DNA of 9,792 nt from Methanosalsum sp. (GCA_007127385.1 SKZM01000159.1:1-9792), one strand, 5' to 3'; counted from the stretch's first letter, positions 1 through 5,539 are shown. Made by a program: numbers and translations. The notes: generated by a model from the sequence alone, not told the origin.

Positions 1-1
1 C

Positions 2-82
2 GACGCTTTGATGGATGTGATCTCAGAAAAGATATCTTCCGAAAGGGCCAGTGAGCTCAAAAGACATGCAGGGATAATCTAA
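2..82 (+). CDS. C-terminal tail of an unidentified protein (partial, enters from the left edge)
   Basis: An open frame runs from the window edge to a TAA at 80-82 and encodes 26 residues ending in H-A-G-I-I. The tail is charged and probably helical, with a K/E/R-rich stretch. The next gene starts only 2 nt after this stop, which suggests one transcript. The other two plus-strand frames hit stops early, so this is the likely coding frame. Too little is visible to assign a family or function. Confidence 0.6.
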   Translation, partial: DALMDVISEKISSERASELKRHAGII

Positions 83-84
83 CA

Positions 85-933
85 ATGACCCACAGTAAGC
101 TCCTGTTTGGTACGGCAGGAGCACCCCGCAGTTCCAGAAAAAAGAGCAGTATCGAGGGTATTAGAAGGATTCATGAACTGGGTCTGGACTGTATGGAACT
201 CGAGTTTGTACGTGGTGTCAAAATGGGTGAAAAGACAGCCAGAAAGGTACATGACACATCCCGGTCTGAAAATGTAAAGCTCAGTGTTCATGCCCCTTAT
301 TACATAAACCTCAACTCAATGGAAGAAGATAAGGTCAAAAGCAGCATAGAAAGGATATACAGATCTGCCCGGATCGGTGCATTATGCGGAGCGGATTCTA
401 TTGTATTCCATCCTGCATATTATCAGAAAACAGATCCTGTAAAGGTATACCGGAAAGTTGCGCAGATGCTGGTTGAGATTCGGACAATCCTTGATGATGA
501 AGGGATCAATGCTACACTAAGACCAGAAAGTACCGGCAAAGGAACCCAGTTTGGATCAATCGATGAAATACTTCAGCTGAGCGCAGAAATTGAAGGTGTG
601 CTGCCATGTATTGATTTTTCTCATCTTTATGCAAGAAGTAAAGGGAAGGTCAACTCATATCAGGAATTCTATAATGTGCTGGCAAGGACTGAAGAATTTC
701 TGGGAAGAGAGGGACTTGACGACCTCCATATACACGTATCCGGCATTGAATATGGGAATGGTGGAGAAAAAAAACATCTAAATCTTGAGGATGCGGATTT
801 TAATTATATGGATCTTCTAAGAGCATTCCATGAATTCGATATAAAGGGCCTGATAATATGCGAGAGCCCAAACCTTGAGACCGATTACCTGATCCTGAAA
901 AATAAATATCAGGAACTCAAAGAACAGGAATGA
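85..933 (+). CDS. Endonuclease IV-like (AP endonuclease family 2) TIM-barrel protein
   Basis: A 282-residue protein of the xylose-isomerase-like TIM-barrel/endonuclease IV superfamily, close to the length of E. coli Nfo (about 285). Most metal-ligand positions of Nfo have counterparts: H69 (VHAPYY), H109 (FHPAYY), E148 (RPEST), D177 and H180 (DFSH), H215 or H217 (HIHVSG), H231 (EKKHLNL) and E260 (ICESPN). Family members cut DNA 5' to abasic sites using a trinuclear zinc centre. The canonical D-x-H near the end is K-x-H here, so one zinc ligand seems to be missing and activity is not assured. The ATG at 85 lies 2 nt after the upstream stop; only a weak AGGG (70-73) precedes it, consistent with coupled translation. 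The gene ends 3 nt before the convergent cbiO stop. The superfamily assignment is firm; the substrate is inferred. Confidence 0.85.
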   Translation: MTHSKLLFGTAGAPRSSRKKSSIEGIRRIHELGLDCMELEFVRGVKMGEKTARKVHDTSRSENVKLSVHAPYYINLNSMEEDKVKSSIERIYRSARIGALCGADSIVFHPAYYQKTDPVKVYRKVAQMLVEIRTILDDEGINATLRPESTGKGTQFGSIDEILQLSAEIEGVLPCIDFSHLYARSKGKVNSYQEFYNVLARTEEFLGREGLDDLHIHVSGIEYGNGGEKKHLNLEDADFNYMDLLRAFHEFDIKGLIICESPNLETDYLILKNKYQELKEQE

Positions 934-936
934 GGA

Positions 937-2295
937 TCAGGTAATAACGTTATATTCCTCCTTGATATTTGCTTTTTCTATCAGATTGTTGCTTTCATCT
1001 ATGATACTTACATTCAGTTCGATCCCACTCTTGTGAGCATATCGCTCAATTCTACTCTTTGCATGATCCACCATTCCACCATTTGTGAGTATCAGGCATC
1101 TTTTACCACACAGAGCCATCAAAATGGACTTGTCAATGACACTGGATGTAACATTGAGATATATCCCATCATTTTCGGCAATTATTTTACTTTTCTTGCC
1201 CATTGCACCTACTATCTCGATATCAGCACTCTTTATGAGCTGGCGTATCCCGGCAGGATCATAATACTCAACATCAAAGATAATGATACCACCTGCCTTA
1301 ATTCCATGGCGTTTCATTTCAACAATGGCACGGCCATCATCATGTATGTGGACCACCTCTGCATTAACTGCCTCATATGGAGAATGTTCTGCAAATTCTC
1401 CATACATTATTCCAAGATTCAGAGAATCACCTACTTTTGTACCGGGAGTTACATCAACCCACATAAGTTCAGGAGGCTTCAGTGTTCCTACAAGATCAAG
1501 GACACTTGCAGGAGATTTTTCTCCTACTGCAAGACCTCGGCGCCTCATCTCATGATATATCTCCAGTGTAACAGGCTGTCTCATATGTGCCCTTTTTAGG
1601 AGTTCAGGTTCATTGAATGCTTTCTGAGGCGGCCCTTCTCCTATAATTGTGCCCTTTGAGAGGAAGTATACATAATCGGCCCATCTGTAGGCAAGATCAA
1701 CATCATGGGTTGAGATCAGGATCGTTTTTCCGGCTTCATTCAACTCATTGAGAAGATCCATGATCTCGTCGGCACCCATTGGATCAAGATTTGAAAGGGG
1801 TTCATCAAGTATTATGATCTCAGGCTCCATGGAGATAACACCGGCAATAGCAACTCTTTTCTTCTGGCCCCCACTCAGGTGATGTGGAGGTTTTTCTCTC
1901 AGATGTGTTAGCCCAACATATTCCAGAGCACCATCCACAAGCCTTTCAGTCTTCTCCTTTGAAAAACCAAGATTTGCAGGTCCAAAGGCAACATCCTGAT
2001 AAACAGTGGGTGCAAATATCTGATCATCGGAGTTCTGGAAAACGATTCCAATGTTCTTTCGAATCTCCCGGAGGGATCCTGAATTGTATTTTATAGGCTT
2101 TCCATTGAATAGCACCTCACCTGTCTCTGGCTTGAGTGTACCGTTTAAAAGAAGAAAAAGAGTGGATTTACCTGATCCGTTATGGCCTACAAAAGCCACT
2201 TTCTTACCTTTCTTGATTTCAATATTGACATCCCGGACACCCGGGCTGCCGTCCATATAGGAGTAATTAAGGTCATTTGTTTCCAGAATCATCAT
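937..2295 (-). CDS. cbiO: Cobalt/nickel ECF transporter ATPase CbiO with a long C-terminal extension
   Basis: A 452-residue cytoplasmic ABC ATPase that powers the metal importer formed with CbiM and CbiQ. Visible motifs are Walker [10 protein letters not shown] (37-45), Q-loop Q87 in VFQNSDDQ, signature LSGGQKKR (140-147), Walker B IIILDEP (160-166, catalytic E165), D-loop SNLD (168-171) and H-loop H197. The F-Q-N-x-D-D-Q-I-F segment is typical of the CbiO/EcfA group. The ATPase core ends near residue 260, whereas usual CbiO proteins are about 270-290 residues long. The remaining 190 residues hold a beta-rich part (270-345) and an alpha/beta part (355-435) that I do not recognise. The start is the first of two tandem ATGs, 8 nt after GAGGT (2304-2308). 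The gene is transcribed away from the genes for its partners, so the ATPase has its own promoter. The family is certain; cobalt rather than nickel is inferred from cbiD and cbiE nearby. Confidence 0.93.
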   Translation of the reverse strand: MMILETNDLNYSYMDGSPGVRDVNIEIKKGKKVAFVGHNGSGKSTLFLLLNGTLKPETGEVLFNGKPIKYNSGSLREIRKNIGIVFQNSDDQIFAPTVYQDVAFGPANLGFSKEKTERLVDGALEYVGLTHLREKPPHHLSGGQKKRVAIAGVISMEPEIIILDEPLSNLDPMGADEIMDLLNELNEAGKTILISTHDVDLAYRWADYVYFLSKGTIIGEGPPQKAFNEPELLKRAHMRQPVTLEIYHEMRRRGLAVGEKSPASVLDLVGTLKPPELMWVDVTPGTKVGDSLNLGIMYGEFAEHSPYEAVNAEVVHIHDDGRAIVEMKRHGIKAGGIIIFDVEYYDPAGIRQLIKSADIEIVGAMGKKSKIIAENDGIYLNVTSSVIDKSILMALCGKRCLILTNGGMVDHAKSRIERYAHKSGIELNVSIIDESNNLIEKANIKEEYNVIT

Positions 2296-2415
2296 TATAT
2301 GATACCTCAGGTAATTATTATAAAATCTTCCATCACTATCAGAAGATCATTCTTATTCTGATATCCGGATCATATTTCATGCACTGATAGACAGGAAACA
2401 CACAGATATCATATA

Positions 2416-2574
2416 ATGCCATTAAAGGCATCCTTTGAACATGATCTGTCACTTATCGATCTTCTTTTTAGTACAATAGAAGATAATTTTAAACAAGCAA
2501 ATTTGATTTATAACAAGTTGATTGGTATAAACCTTCAGTTATATAAATATATTGTGAAGCATACTGAAAAATAA
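2416..2574 (+). CDS. Possible small protein, 52 residues, hypothetical
   Basis: An ATG-initiated frame of 52 codons ends in TAA at 2572-2574; the frame is open back to a TGA at 2359-2361 with no other start codon. The product would be a soluble, mostly amphipathic helical peptide rich in L, I and K, with no signal peptide or membrane segment. No Shine-Dalgarno site lies at a usual distance (the nearest purine run, AGGAAA at 2393-2398, is about 17 nt upstream), so translation would have to be leaderless. A T-run that could end a transcript lies 35 nt downstream. Frames of this length can arise by chance in AT-rich DNA, so this is only a candidate. No family was recognised. Confidence 0.25.
   Translation: MPLKASFEHDLSLIDLLFSTIEDNFKQANLIYNKLIGINLQLYKYIVKHTEK
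2540..2547 (-). promoter_or_regulatory. Candidate TATA box for cbiO (long leader)
   Basis: The minus strand reads TTTATATA, a full match to the methanogen box A consensus, inside the block TTATATAAATATATT (2539-2553). A start about 25 nt downstream, near 2516, would give cbiO a leader of roughly 220 nt. The same block could also serve the plus strand. It is placed by consensus only, and its overlap with the 52-codon ORF means at most one of the two readings need be real. Confidence 0.25.
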
Positions 2575-2594
2575 ACTACCCCCATTCAGATAAT

Positions 2595-2615
2595 AAAGAA
2601 AAACTGTCTTTTTTT
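2595..2615 (+). terminator. Weak hairpin with T-run downstream of the 52-codon ORF
   Basis: AAAGA (2595-2599) can pair with TCTTT (2607-2611), followed by or overlapping seven T (2609-2615). The stem is only 5 bp, but T-runs alone can terminate archaeal RNA polymerase. It would separate any short upstream transcript from the His-rich protein gene. Confidence 0.25.
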
Positions 2616-2708
2616 AACAATTATTAATACAAAATTTGCAAATCTGGACAATCTTTTTCTTTGTTCCGGAAGCAGTTATCTTCAAGGATAATGATTAGGA
2701 GCTCTTTG

Positions 2709-2724
2709 AGTATTTTTAAATACT
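2709..2724 (+). promoter_or_regulatory. Perfect 16-bp dyad containing a candidate TATA box for the His-rich protein gene
   Basis: AGTATTTTTAAATACT is a perfect inverted repeat with 7-bp arms around TT. Its centre, TTTTTAAATA, resembles the methanogen TATA box (TTTAAATA or TTTATATA). A start about 25 nt downstream (near 2742-2748) would leave a 5' leader of about 95 nt before the ATG at 2841. The dyad symmetry may be a by-product of the TATA-like sequence. Confidence 0.4.
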
Positions 2725-2730
2725 ACAATG

Positions 2731-2741
2731 TTACTTAGTAA
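2731..2741. promoter_or_regulatory. Candidate operator dyad TTACTTAGTAA
   Basis: A perfect 11-bp inverted repeat (TTACT, T, AGTAA) lies between the candidate TATA box and the expected transcription start of the His-rich protein gene, where a bound repressor would block polymerase. Eight bases of it (TTACTTAG) recur on the opposite strand upstream of cbiM at 4373-4380. Its function is inferred from position and recurrence only. Confidence 0.3.
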
Positions 2742-2749
2742 TCAATTAC

Positions 2750-2772
2750 GCAATATAAGTGCTACTTATTGC
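2750..2772. promoter_or_regulatory. Candidate operator or leader hairpin ATAAGT-GCT-ACTTAT
   Basis: Arms ATAAGT (2755-2760) and ACTTAT (2764-2769) are perfect complements around GCT. The pairing extends to GCAA/TTGC outside if a 2-nt bulge is allowed (2750-2772). It lies just after the expected transcription start, so it could act as a DNA operator or as a short hairpin in the leader RNA. Confidence 0.3.
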
Positions 2773-2830
2773 TATCAAAGTTGGAGATTATGAATAGACC
2801 CAGAATATTTTTTTAAACATATTAAAGAAG

Positions 2831-2836
2831 AGTGAT
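2831..2836 (+). promoter_or_regulatory. Ribosome binding site that sets the start of the His-rich protein at 2841
   Basis: AGTGAT (2831-2836) matches five of six bases of the GGTGAT part of the archaeal anti-16S site and ends 4 nt before the ATG at 2841. A GTG at 2832 in the same frame lies inside this site and would add three residues (M-I-F) in front of the signal peptide, so the ATG is preferred. Confidence 0.5.
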
Positions 2837-2840
2837 ATTC

Positions 2841-4271
2841 ATGAGAATAACAAAACAAATAGTTGCAATAGCCTGTACAGTGCTTCTTTTACTGTGTATG
2901 CCGGTATCAGCACATACAGATGAAGAGCTAAATGAAATGAGTGGTGAGTTCTTAGATATTCGAAATGAAATAAGAGCTCTGGCCCAGAATATTCACGATG
3001 AATCTGAATATATTGCAGACGATGAGTCACTTGACGCAGAAACCAGAGACATTGCTGAAGAAGTGCACCAGATGGCACATAGAATAGACAGATCTGCACA
3101 CGATATCCGTCACTACATCGATGATGGGGAGTATAACAAAGCTAAAGCAGAATTGGAGGTTCTTAAAGGATTGATAATAGATTTAAGCAACCCTGTGCAC
3201 AAGCTTGATGACATCACACCAGAATCACATAAACACCATGCAGATGAAGTGCACCATGATCTACATAAGATGCAGCACAAATATCAGGATTTTGAAGGAC
3301 TCTTTTATGGGTTTCTGTCAGATAGGCTTCTGGAAATTCGAAATGAGATAAGGGGCATAGCCCAGGACATCCATGATGAATCAGAGTACATAGCAGATGA
3401 TGAATCCCTTGATTCTGAAATAAGAAATCTGGCAGAATGGATACACCAGCAGGCACATAAGATCGATAGATCTGCACACGATATCCGTCACTACATCGAT
3501 GATGGGGAGTATAACGAAGCTAAAGCAGAACTTGAGAGCCTGAAATCCTTCATAATTGAAATGAATGGGCCTGTACATCAACTGGACCATGACGTACCTG
3601 AATCACACAAACAGCATGCAGATGAAATTCACCATGATCTGCACGATCTGCAGCATGTTTTCCAGAATTTTGAAAGCCTGTTCAATACATACATTGGTGA
3701 CCATGAGTACACTGAAGAGAGTCATGCAGATTCCAGTGATGTGCCAATAAATGAGAGATTACTGGAAATCAGAAATGAAATCAGAGCTCTGGCACAGAAC
3801 ATCCATGATGAATCTGAATATATTGCAGACGATGAAGCACTTGATTCCGAAATAAGGGACGTTGCCGAAGAAGTGCACCAGATGTCACATAAAATAGACA
3901 GATCTGCGCATGATATCAGACACTACATCGATGATGGAGAGATCGATAAAGCCAGTAACGAAATAACAAATTTAAGAAACTTTGTAGTCTCTTTGAGTAG
4001 CCTTGCACACGAACTGGATGATATCACTCCGGAATCACATAAACATCATGCAGATGAAGTACACCATGACATGCATGAGCTGCAGCATAAACTGGATGAT
4101 TTCAGTCAGCTGTTTGATGAATGGGTGCAGATGAATCAGGCAGACAACCAGGAACAGACTGCTCTGGAGGATATTCCAGAAGAATCTCAGGCAGAATCCA
4201 CACCTGGATTTGAAGCCATATTTGCCATTACCGGACTGCTTGCAGTGGCATTTCTGATCAGAAGACTCTAA
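2841..4271 (+). CDS. Secreted histidine-rich three-repeat surface protein with PGF-CTERM anchor; predicted Co/Ni-binding
   Basis: A 476-residue acidic protein whose family I do not recognise. Residues 1-24 form a signal peptide (charged start, hydrophobic core, P-V-S-A before the predicted cut), leaving His25 as mature N-terminus. Three repeats of exactly 118 residues follow (38-155, 164-281, 308-425) without internal gaps. Each begins with L-x-I-R-N-E-I-R, has H-I/Y-rich helices including HYIDDGE, and ends in a His cluster of the form ESHKxHADExHHD. Each repeat has 13 histidines, 12 at invariant offsets; the mature protein has 42. An S/E/Q-rich linker leads to T-P-G-F (454-457), a hydrophobic stretch and a final R-R-L, which is the PGF-CTERM signal for archaeosortase processing. 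The gene lies between cbiO and cbiM, so a role in capturing or buffering cobalt or nickel outside the membrane is inferred. Alternatives are a metal-resistance or sensor protein, or a helical surface protein unrelated to transport. Confidence 0.85.
   Translation: MRITKQIVAIACTVLLLLCMPVSAHTDEELNEMSGEFLDIRNEIRALAQNIHDESEYIADDESLDAETRDIAEEVHQMAHRIDRSAHDIRHYIDDGEYNKAKAELEVLKGLIIDLSNPVHKLDDITPESHKHHADEVHHDLHKMQHKYQDFEGLFYGFLSDRLLEIRNEIRGIAQDIHDESEYIADDESLDSEIRNLAEWIHQQAHKIDRSAHDIRHYIDDGEYNEAKAELESLKSFIIEMNGPVHQLDHDVPESHKQHADEIHHDLHDLQHVFQNFESLFNTYIGDHEYTEESHADSSDVPINERLLEIRNEIRALAQNIHDESEYIADDEALDSEIRDVAEEVHQMSHKIDRSAHDIRHYIDDGEIDKASNEITNLRNFVVSLSSLAHELDDITPESHKHHADEVHHDMHELQHKLDDFSQLFDEWVQMNQADNQEQTALEDIPEESQAESTPGFEAIFAITGLLAVAFLIRRL
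2952..3305 (+). repeat. Repeat unit 1 of the His-rich protein (residues 38-155)
   Basis: The first 354-bp in-frame unit encodes 118 residues, from L-D-I-R-N-E-I-R to D-F-E-G-L-F. It contains 13 histidines. Its middle (3090-3137) is identical at DNA level to unit 2, while its early part (2997-3025) is identical to unit 3. Confidence 0.9.
3330..3683 (+). repeat. Repeat unit 2 of the His-rich protein (residues 164-281)
   Basis: The second 354-bp in-frame unit has the same length as unit 1 with no gap. It has 13 histidines; one (H250) takes the place of a histidine that units 1 and 3 carry two positions after the shared S-H. The 48-nt stretch 3468-3515 is identical to 3090-3137 in unit 1. Confidence 0.9.
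3762..4115 (+). repeat. Repeat unit 3 of the His-rich protein (residues 308-425)
   Basis: The third 354-bp in-frame unit follows a longer spacer of 26 residues that itself holds two histidines (H288, H295). Its 13 histidines sit at the same offsets as in unit 1. The 29-nt stretch 3807-3835 is identical to 2997-3025 in unit 1. Confidence 0.9.
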
Positions 4272-4282
4272 GAAATCAAATT

Positions 4283-4316
4283 CAGGGATTTAATATCCCT
4301 GGGACTAATTTTTTTT
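4283..4316 (+). terminator. Hairpin/T-run terminator after the His-rich protein gene
   Basis: CAGGGAT (4283-4289), loop TTAAT, then ATCCCTG (4295-4301) form a perfect 7-bp stem 11 nt after the stop codon. Eight T follow at 4309-4316 after a 7-nt gap; ACTAA/TTAGT flanking the T-run can pair as well. It would largely separate this gene from cbiM. Confidence 0.6.
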
Positions 4317-4354
4317 AGTTACCCATTTAGATAACATTTGTTTCCCCAATGCAA

Positions 4355-4380
4355 AGTATTAATATCATAACTCTAAGTAA
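4355..4380 (+). promoter_or_regulatory. Candidate cbiM promoter with a motif shared with the His-rich gene promoter
   Basis: AGTATTAATATCAT (4355-4368) is a TATA-like block, and CTAAGTAA (4373-4380) follows it. The latter is the reverse complement of TTACTTAG in the dyad at 2731-2741, and AGTATT also starts the TATA-containing dyad at 2709. The similar order and spacing suggest shared control, but the match is short. Confidence 0.3.
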
Positions 4381-4418
4381 ATAACTACTCCATTGATAAA
4401 CATAGAAGAGGAAAATAT

Positions 4419-5039
4419 ATGCATATATCAGACGGCGTACTGTCAGCACCTGTGATTGCTGCCGGATGGGCAATCACCATTATCTTTTTACTGGTGACAT
4501 TCAGATTGAAAATGAAAGAATCTGATATGGTAGAGGAAATACCCAAGTTCTCAGTTATGACCGCTGCTTTCTTTGTTGCATCACTGATACACCTTCCCAT
4601 GGGACCCACAAGCGTACATCCAATGCTTAACGGACTTGTAGGAATTGTACTAGGGCCAATGGCCTATATAGCAATGTTTGTTGGCCTCATACTTCAGGCA
4701 TTCCTTTTCCAGCATGGAGGAATTACAACCATAGGAATAAATGCAGCACTTGTGGGCATACCTGCAATCATCGCATTCTATCTGTTCAAAAGTGGATATG
4801 ATAGAGGGATTTCAGAGAAGCTCCTTGGCCTGCTTTGCGGAGGACTTGCGATAGGTCTTTCAGCCCTGCTGCTTGTAATAGTACTGATTTCAACAGGACA
4901 GGAATTTCTTGGGCTTGCACAGGTTGCTGCTGTAGCACATCTGCCCCTTATATTAATCGAAGGGATTCTTACAGGAACAATTGTTGCATATATTGCAAAA
5001 GTAAAACCAGAACTTCTACCAGTACAAATGAAGAAATAA
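4419..5039 (+). CDS. cbiM: Cobalt/nickel ECF transporter substrate-binding membrane protein CbiM
   Basis: A 206-residue integral membrane protein, the S component that binds Co2+ or Ni2+ and delivers it through the ECF complex. The N-terminus is M-H-I-S-D-G, the family hallmark: in known CbiM/NikM structures the metal is held by the free amino group of Met1, His2 and a later histidine, here H67 in GPTSVHPMLNG. H58 (IHLPMGP) is also conserved in the family. About six hydrophobic segments are visible (roughly 8-28, 46-62, 70-98, 102-120, 133-158 and 165-192). The ATG at 4419 must be the true start because chemistry at Met1-His2 requires it; AGAGGA lies about 7 nt upstream (GAGG 4408-4411). The NikL-like gene follows after 13 nt and cbiQ after that, as one operon. 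Cobalt is favoured by the adjacent corrin genes, but nickel cannot be excluded from sequence alone. Confidence 0.92.
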   Translation: MHISDGVLSAPVIAAGWAITIIFLLVTFRLKMKESDMVEEIPKFSVMTAAFFVASLIHLPMGPTSVHPMLNGLVGIVLGPMAYIAMFVGLILQAFLFQHGGITTIGINAALVGIPAIIAFYLFKSGYDRGISEKLLGLLCGGLAIGLSALLLVIVLISTGQEFLGLAQVAAVAHLPLILIEGILTGTIVAYIAKVKPELLPVQMKK

Positions 5040-5044
5040 AGGTG
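5038..5044 (+). promoter_or_regulatory. Ribosome binding site that sets the start of the NikL-like gene at 5053
   Basis: AAAGGTG (5038-5044) overlaps the cbiM stop and lies 8 nt before the ATG at 5053. An in-frame GTG at 5044 is part of this site, so it is unlikely to be the start. Confidence 0.6.
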
Positions 5045-5052
5045 TGTTCAAT

Positions 5053-5514
5053 ATGAAAAAATTGCTTATCCCATTAATATTGCTCTGCATACTATCCATA
5101 TTTTTTACAGCACCGGTCTCAGCACATGGAGTACATATGGATGTTACACAGAAAGTAGAGATCGAAGTAAAAGGATATTTCAGTGAAACTGAACGTATGT
5201 CATTTGGAAGTATAGATATCTATACTATAGATGAAGACGGCAGTGAAGAATTATATATTGAAGATGAACTGAATGAGCAGGGAATATATACTTTCGAACC
5301 TGTCGAAGGATATGAGGAATACAGGATCAAGATATATGATGACTGGGGACATCAGGAAGAAGCAACCATAAACGTTGAAGGTGGTGCAGGACAGCTACAT
5401 TCCTCGGGCGGCTTTGATACTGTTACAAGAATAATTGCAGGACTGGGATACATGCTGGGACTTGCAGGGTTTGGAATGCTTTTATCTGCAAGAAGGATGA
5501 AGCAGCAGAATTGA
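5053..5514 (+). CDS. NikL-like accessory subunit of the Co/Ni ECF transporter
   Basis: A 153-residue protein occupying the place that CbiN has in bacterial cbiMNQO operons. It has a signal peptide or N-terminal membrane segment (1-24, ending P-V-S-A), a mature start H-G-V-H, a beta-rich domain of about 80 residues (28-108) with G-H-Q at 99-101, a G/S-rich linker with H116, and a C-terminal membrane helix (123-145) reading I-A-G-L-G-Y-M-L-G-L-A-G, followed by A-R-R. This layout (A-H-G-V at the mature start, beta-sandwich, D-x-x-G-H, then a G-L-G-Y-x-x-G-L-A-G helix) fits the NikL/NikK-type accessory proteins of nickel and cobalt transporters rather than CbiN. Its role is probably to hand metal to CbiM or stabilise the loaded state. 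It lies between cbiM (13-nt gap) and cbiQ (25-nt gap). The assignment rests on architecture and remembered motifs, not on a search. Confidence 0.7.
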   Translation: MKKLLIPLILLCILSIFFTAPVSAHGVHMDVTQKVEIEVKGYFSETERMSFGSIDIYTIDEDGSEELYIEDELNEQGIYTFEPVEGYEEYRIKIYDDWGHQEEATINVEGGAGQLHSSGGFDTVTRIIAGLGYMLGLAGFGMLLSARRMKQQN

Positions 5515-5539
5515 ATATATTGGATGAAGGTGCAAATGA

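Larger units (their letters stand above)
2296..2840. other. 545-bp AT-rich divergent intergenic region between cbiO and the His-rich protein gene
   Basis: This gap must hold the promoters for cbiO (leftward) and for the His-rich protein (rightward). It contains a 52-codon possible ORF (2416-2574), a small hairpin ATGCC-N6-GGCAT (2416-2431), a strong two-way TATA-like block (2539-2553), a weak hairpin plus seven T (2595-2615), a palindrome ATTTGCAAAT (2634-2643) and a cluster of three dyads (2709-2769). I found no tRNA, and no cobalamin-riboswitch B12-box-like or GCCACTG-like segment. Confidence 0.8.

Noticed and set aside
85..933. Annotation as a sugar isomerase (xylose isomerase-like)
   Set aside because: The positions and spacing of His, Glu and Asp follow endonuclease IV closely, and the length agrees, so the DNA-repair branch fits better than the sugar isomerase branch.
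1033..1599. A 188-codon plus-strand open frame opposite cbiO
   Set aside because: It lies wholly within the C-terminal coding region of cbiO, which has clear domain content at its N-terminus and one continuous frame. The antisense product has no motif and unusual composition.
2634..2643. Palindrome ATTTGCAAAT as an operator
   Set aside because: It is short, AT-rich and not repeated elsewhere in the window. It is noted in the intergenic entry but not claimed as a regulatory site.
2296..2840. Cobalamin riboswitch in the leader of the His-rich gene or cbiO
   Set aside because: I looked for a B12-box-like segment and a GCCACTG-like segment on both strands and found neither. The region is too AT-rich for the usual fold.
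2839..3590. Several antisense open frames of 69-87 codons opposite the His-rich gene
   Set aside because: They recur at matching places in successive repeat units because the coding strand repeats. Their products are Cys/Leu/Tyr-rich without recognisable motifs, so they are shadows.
2952..4115. Direct DNA repeats resembling a CRISPR or satellite array
   Set aside because: There are only three units, each 354 bp, all in one reading frame and coding for a conserved protein domain. There are no short repeats with unique spacers.
5053..5514. Annotation of the small gene between cbiM and cbiQ as cbiN
   Set aside because: CbiN is about 100 residues with two membrane helices and a short loop. This protein has a signal-type N-terminus, a beta-rich domain of about 80 residues and one C-terminal helix, which fits NikL-type proteins better.
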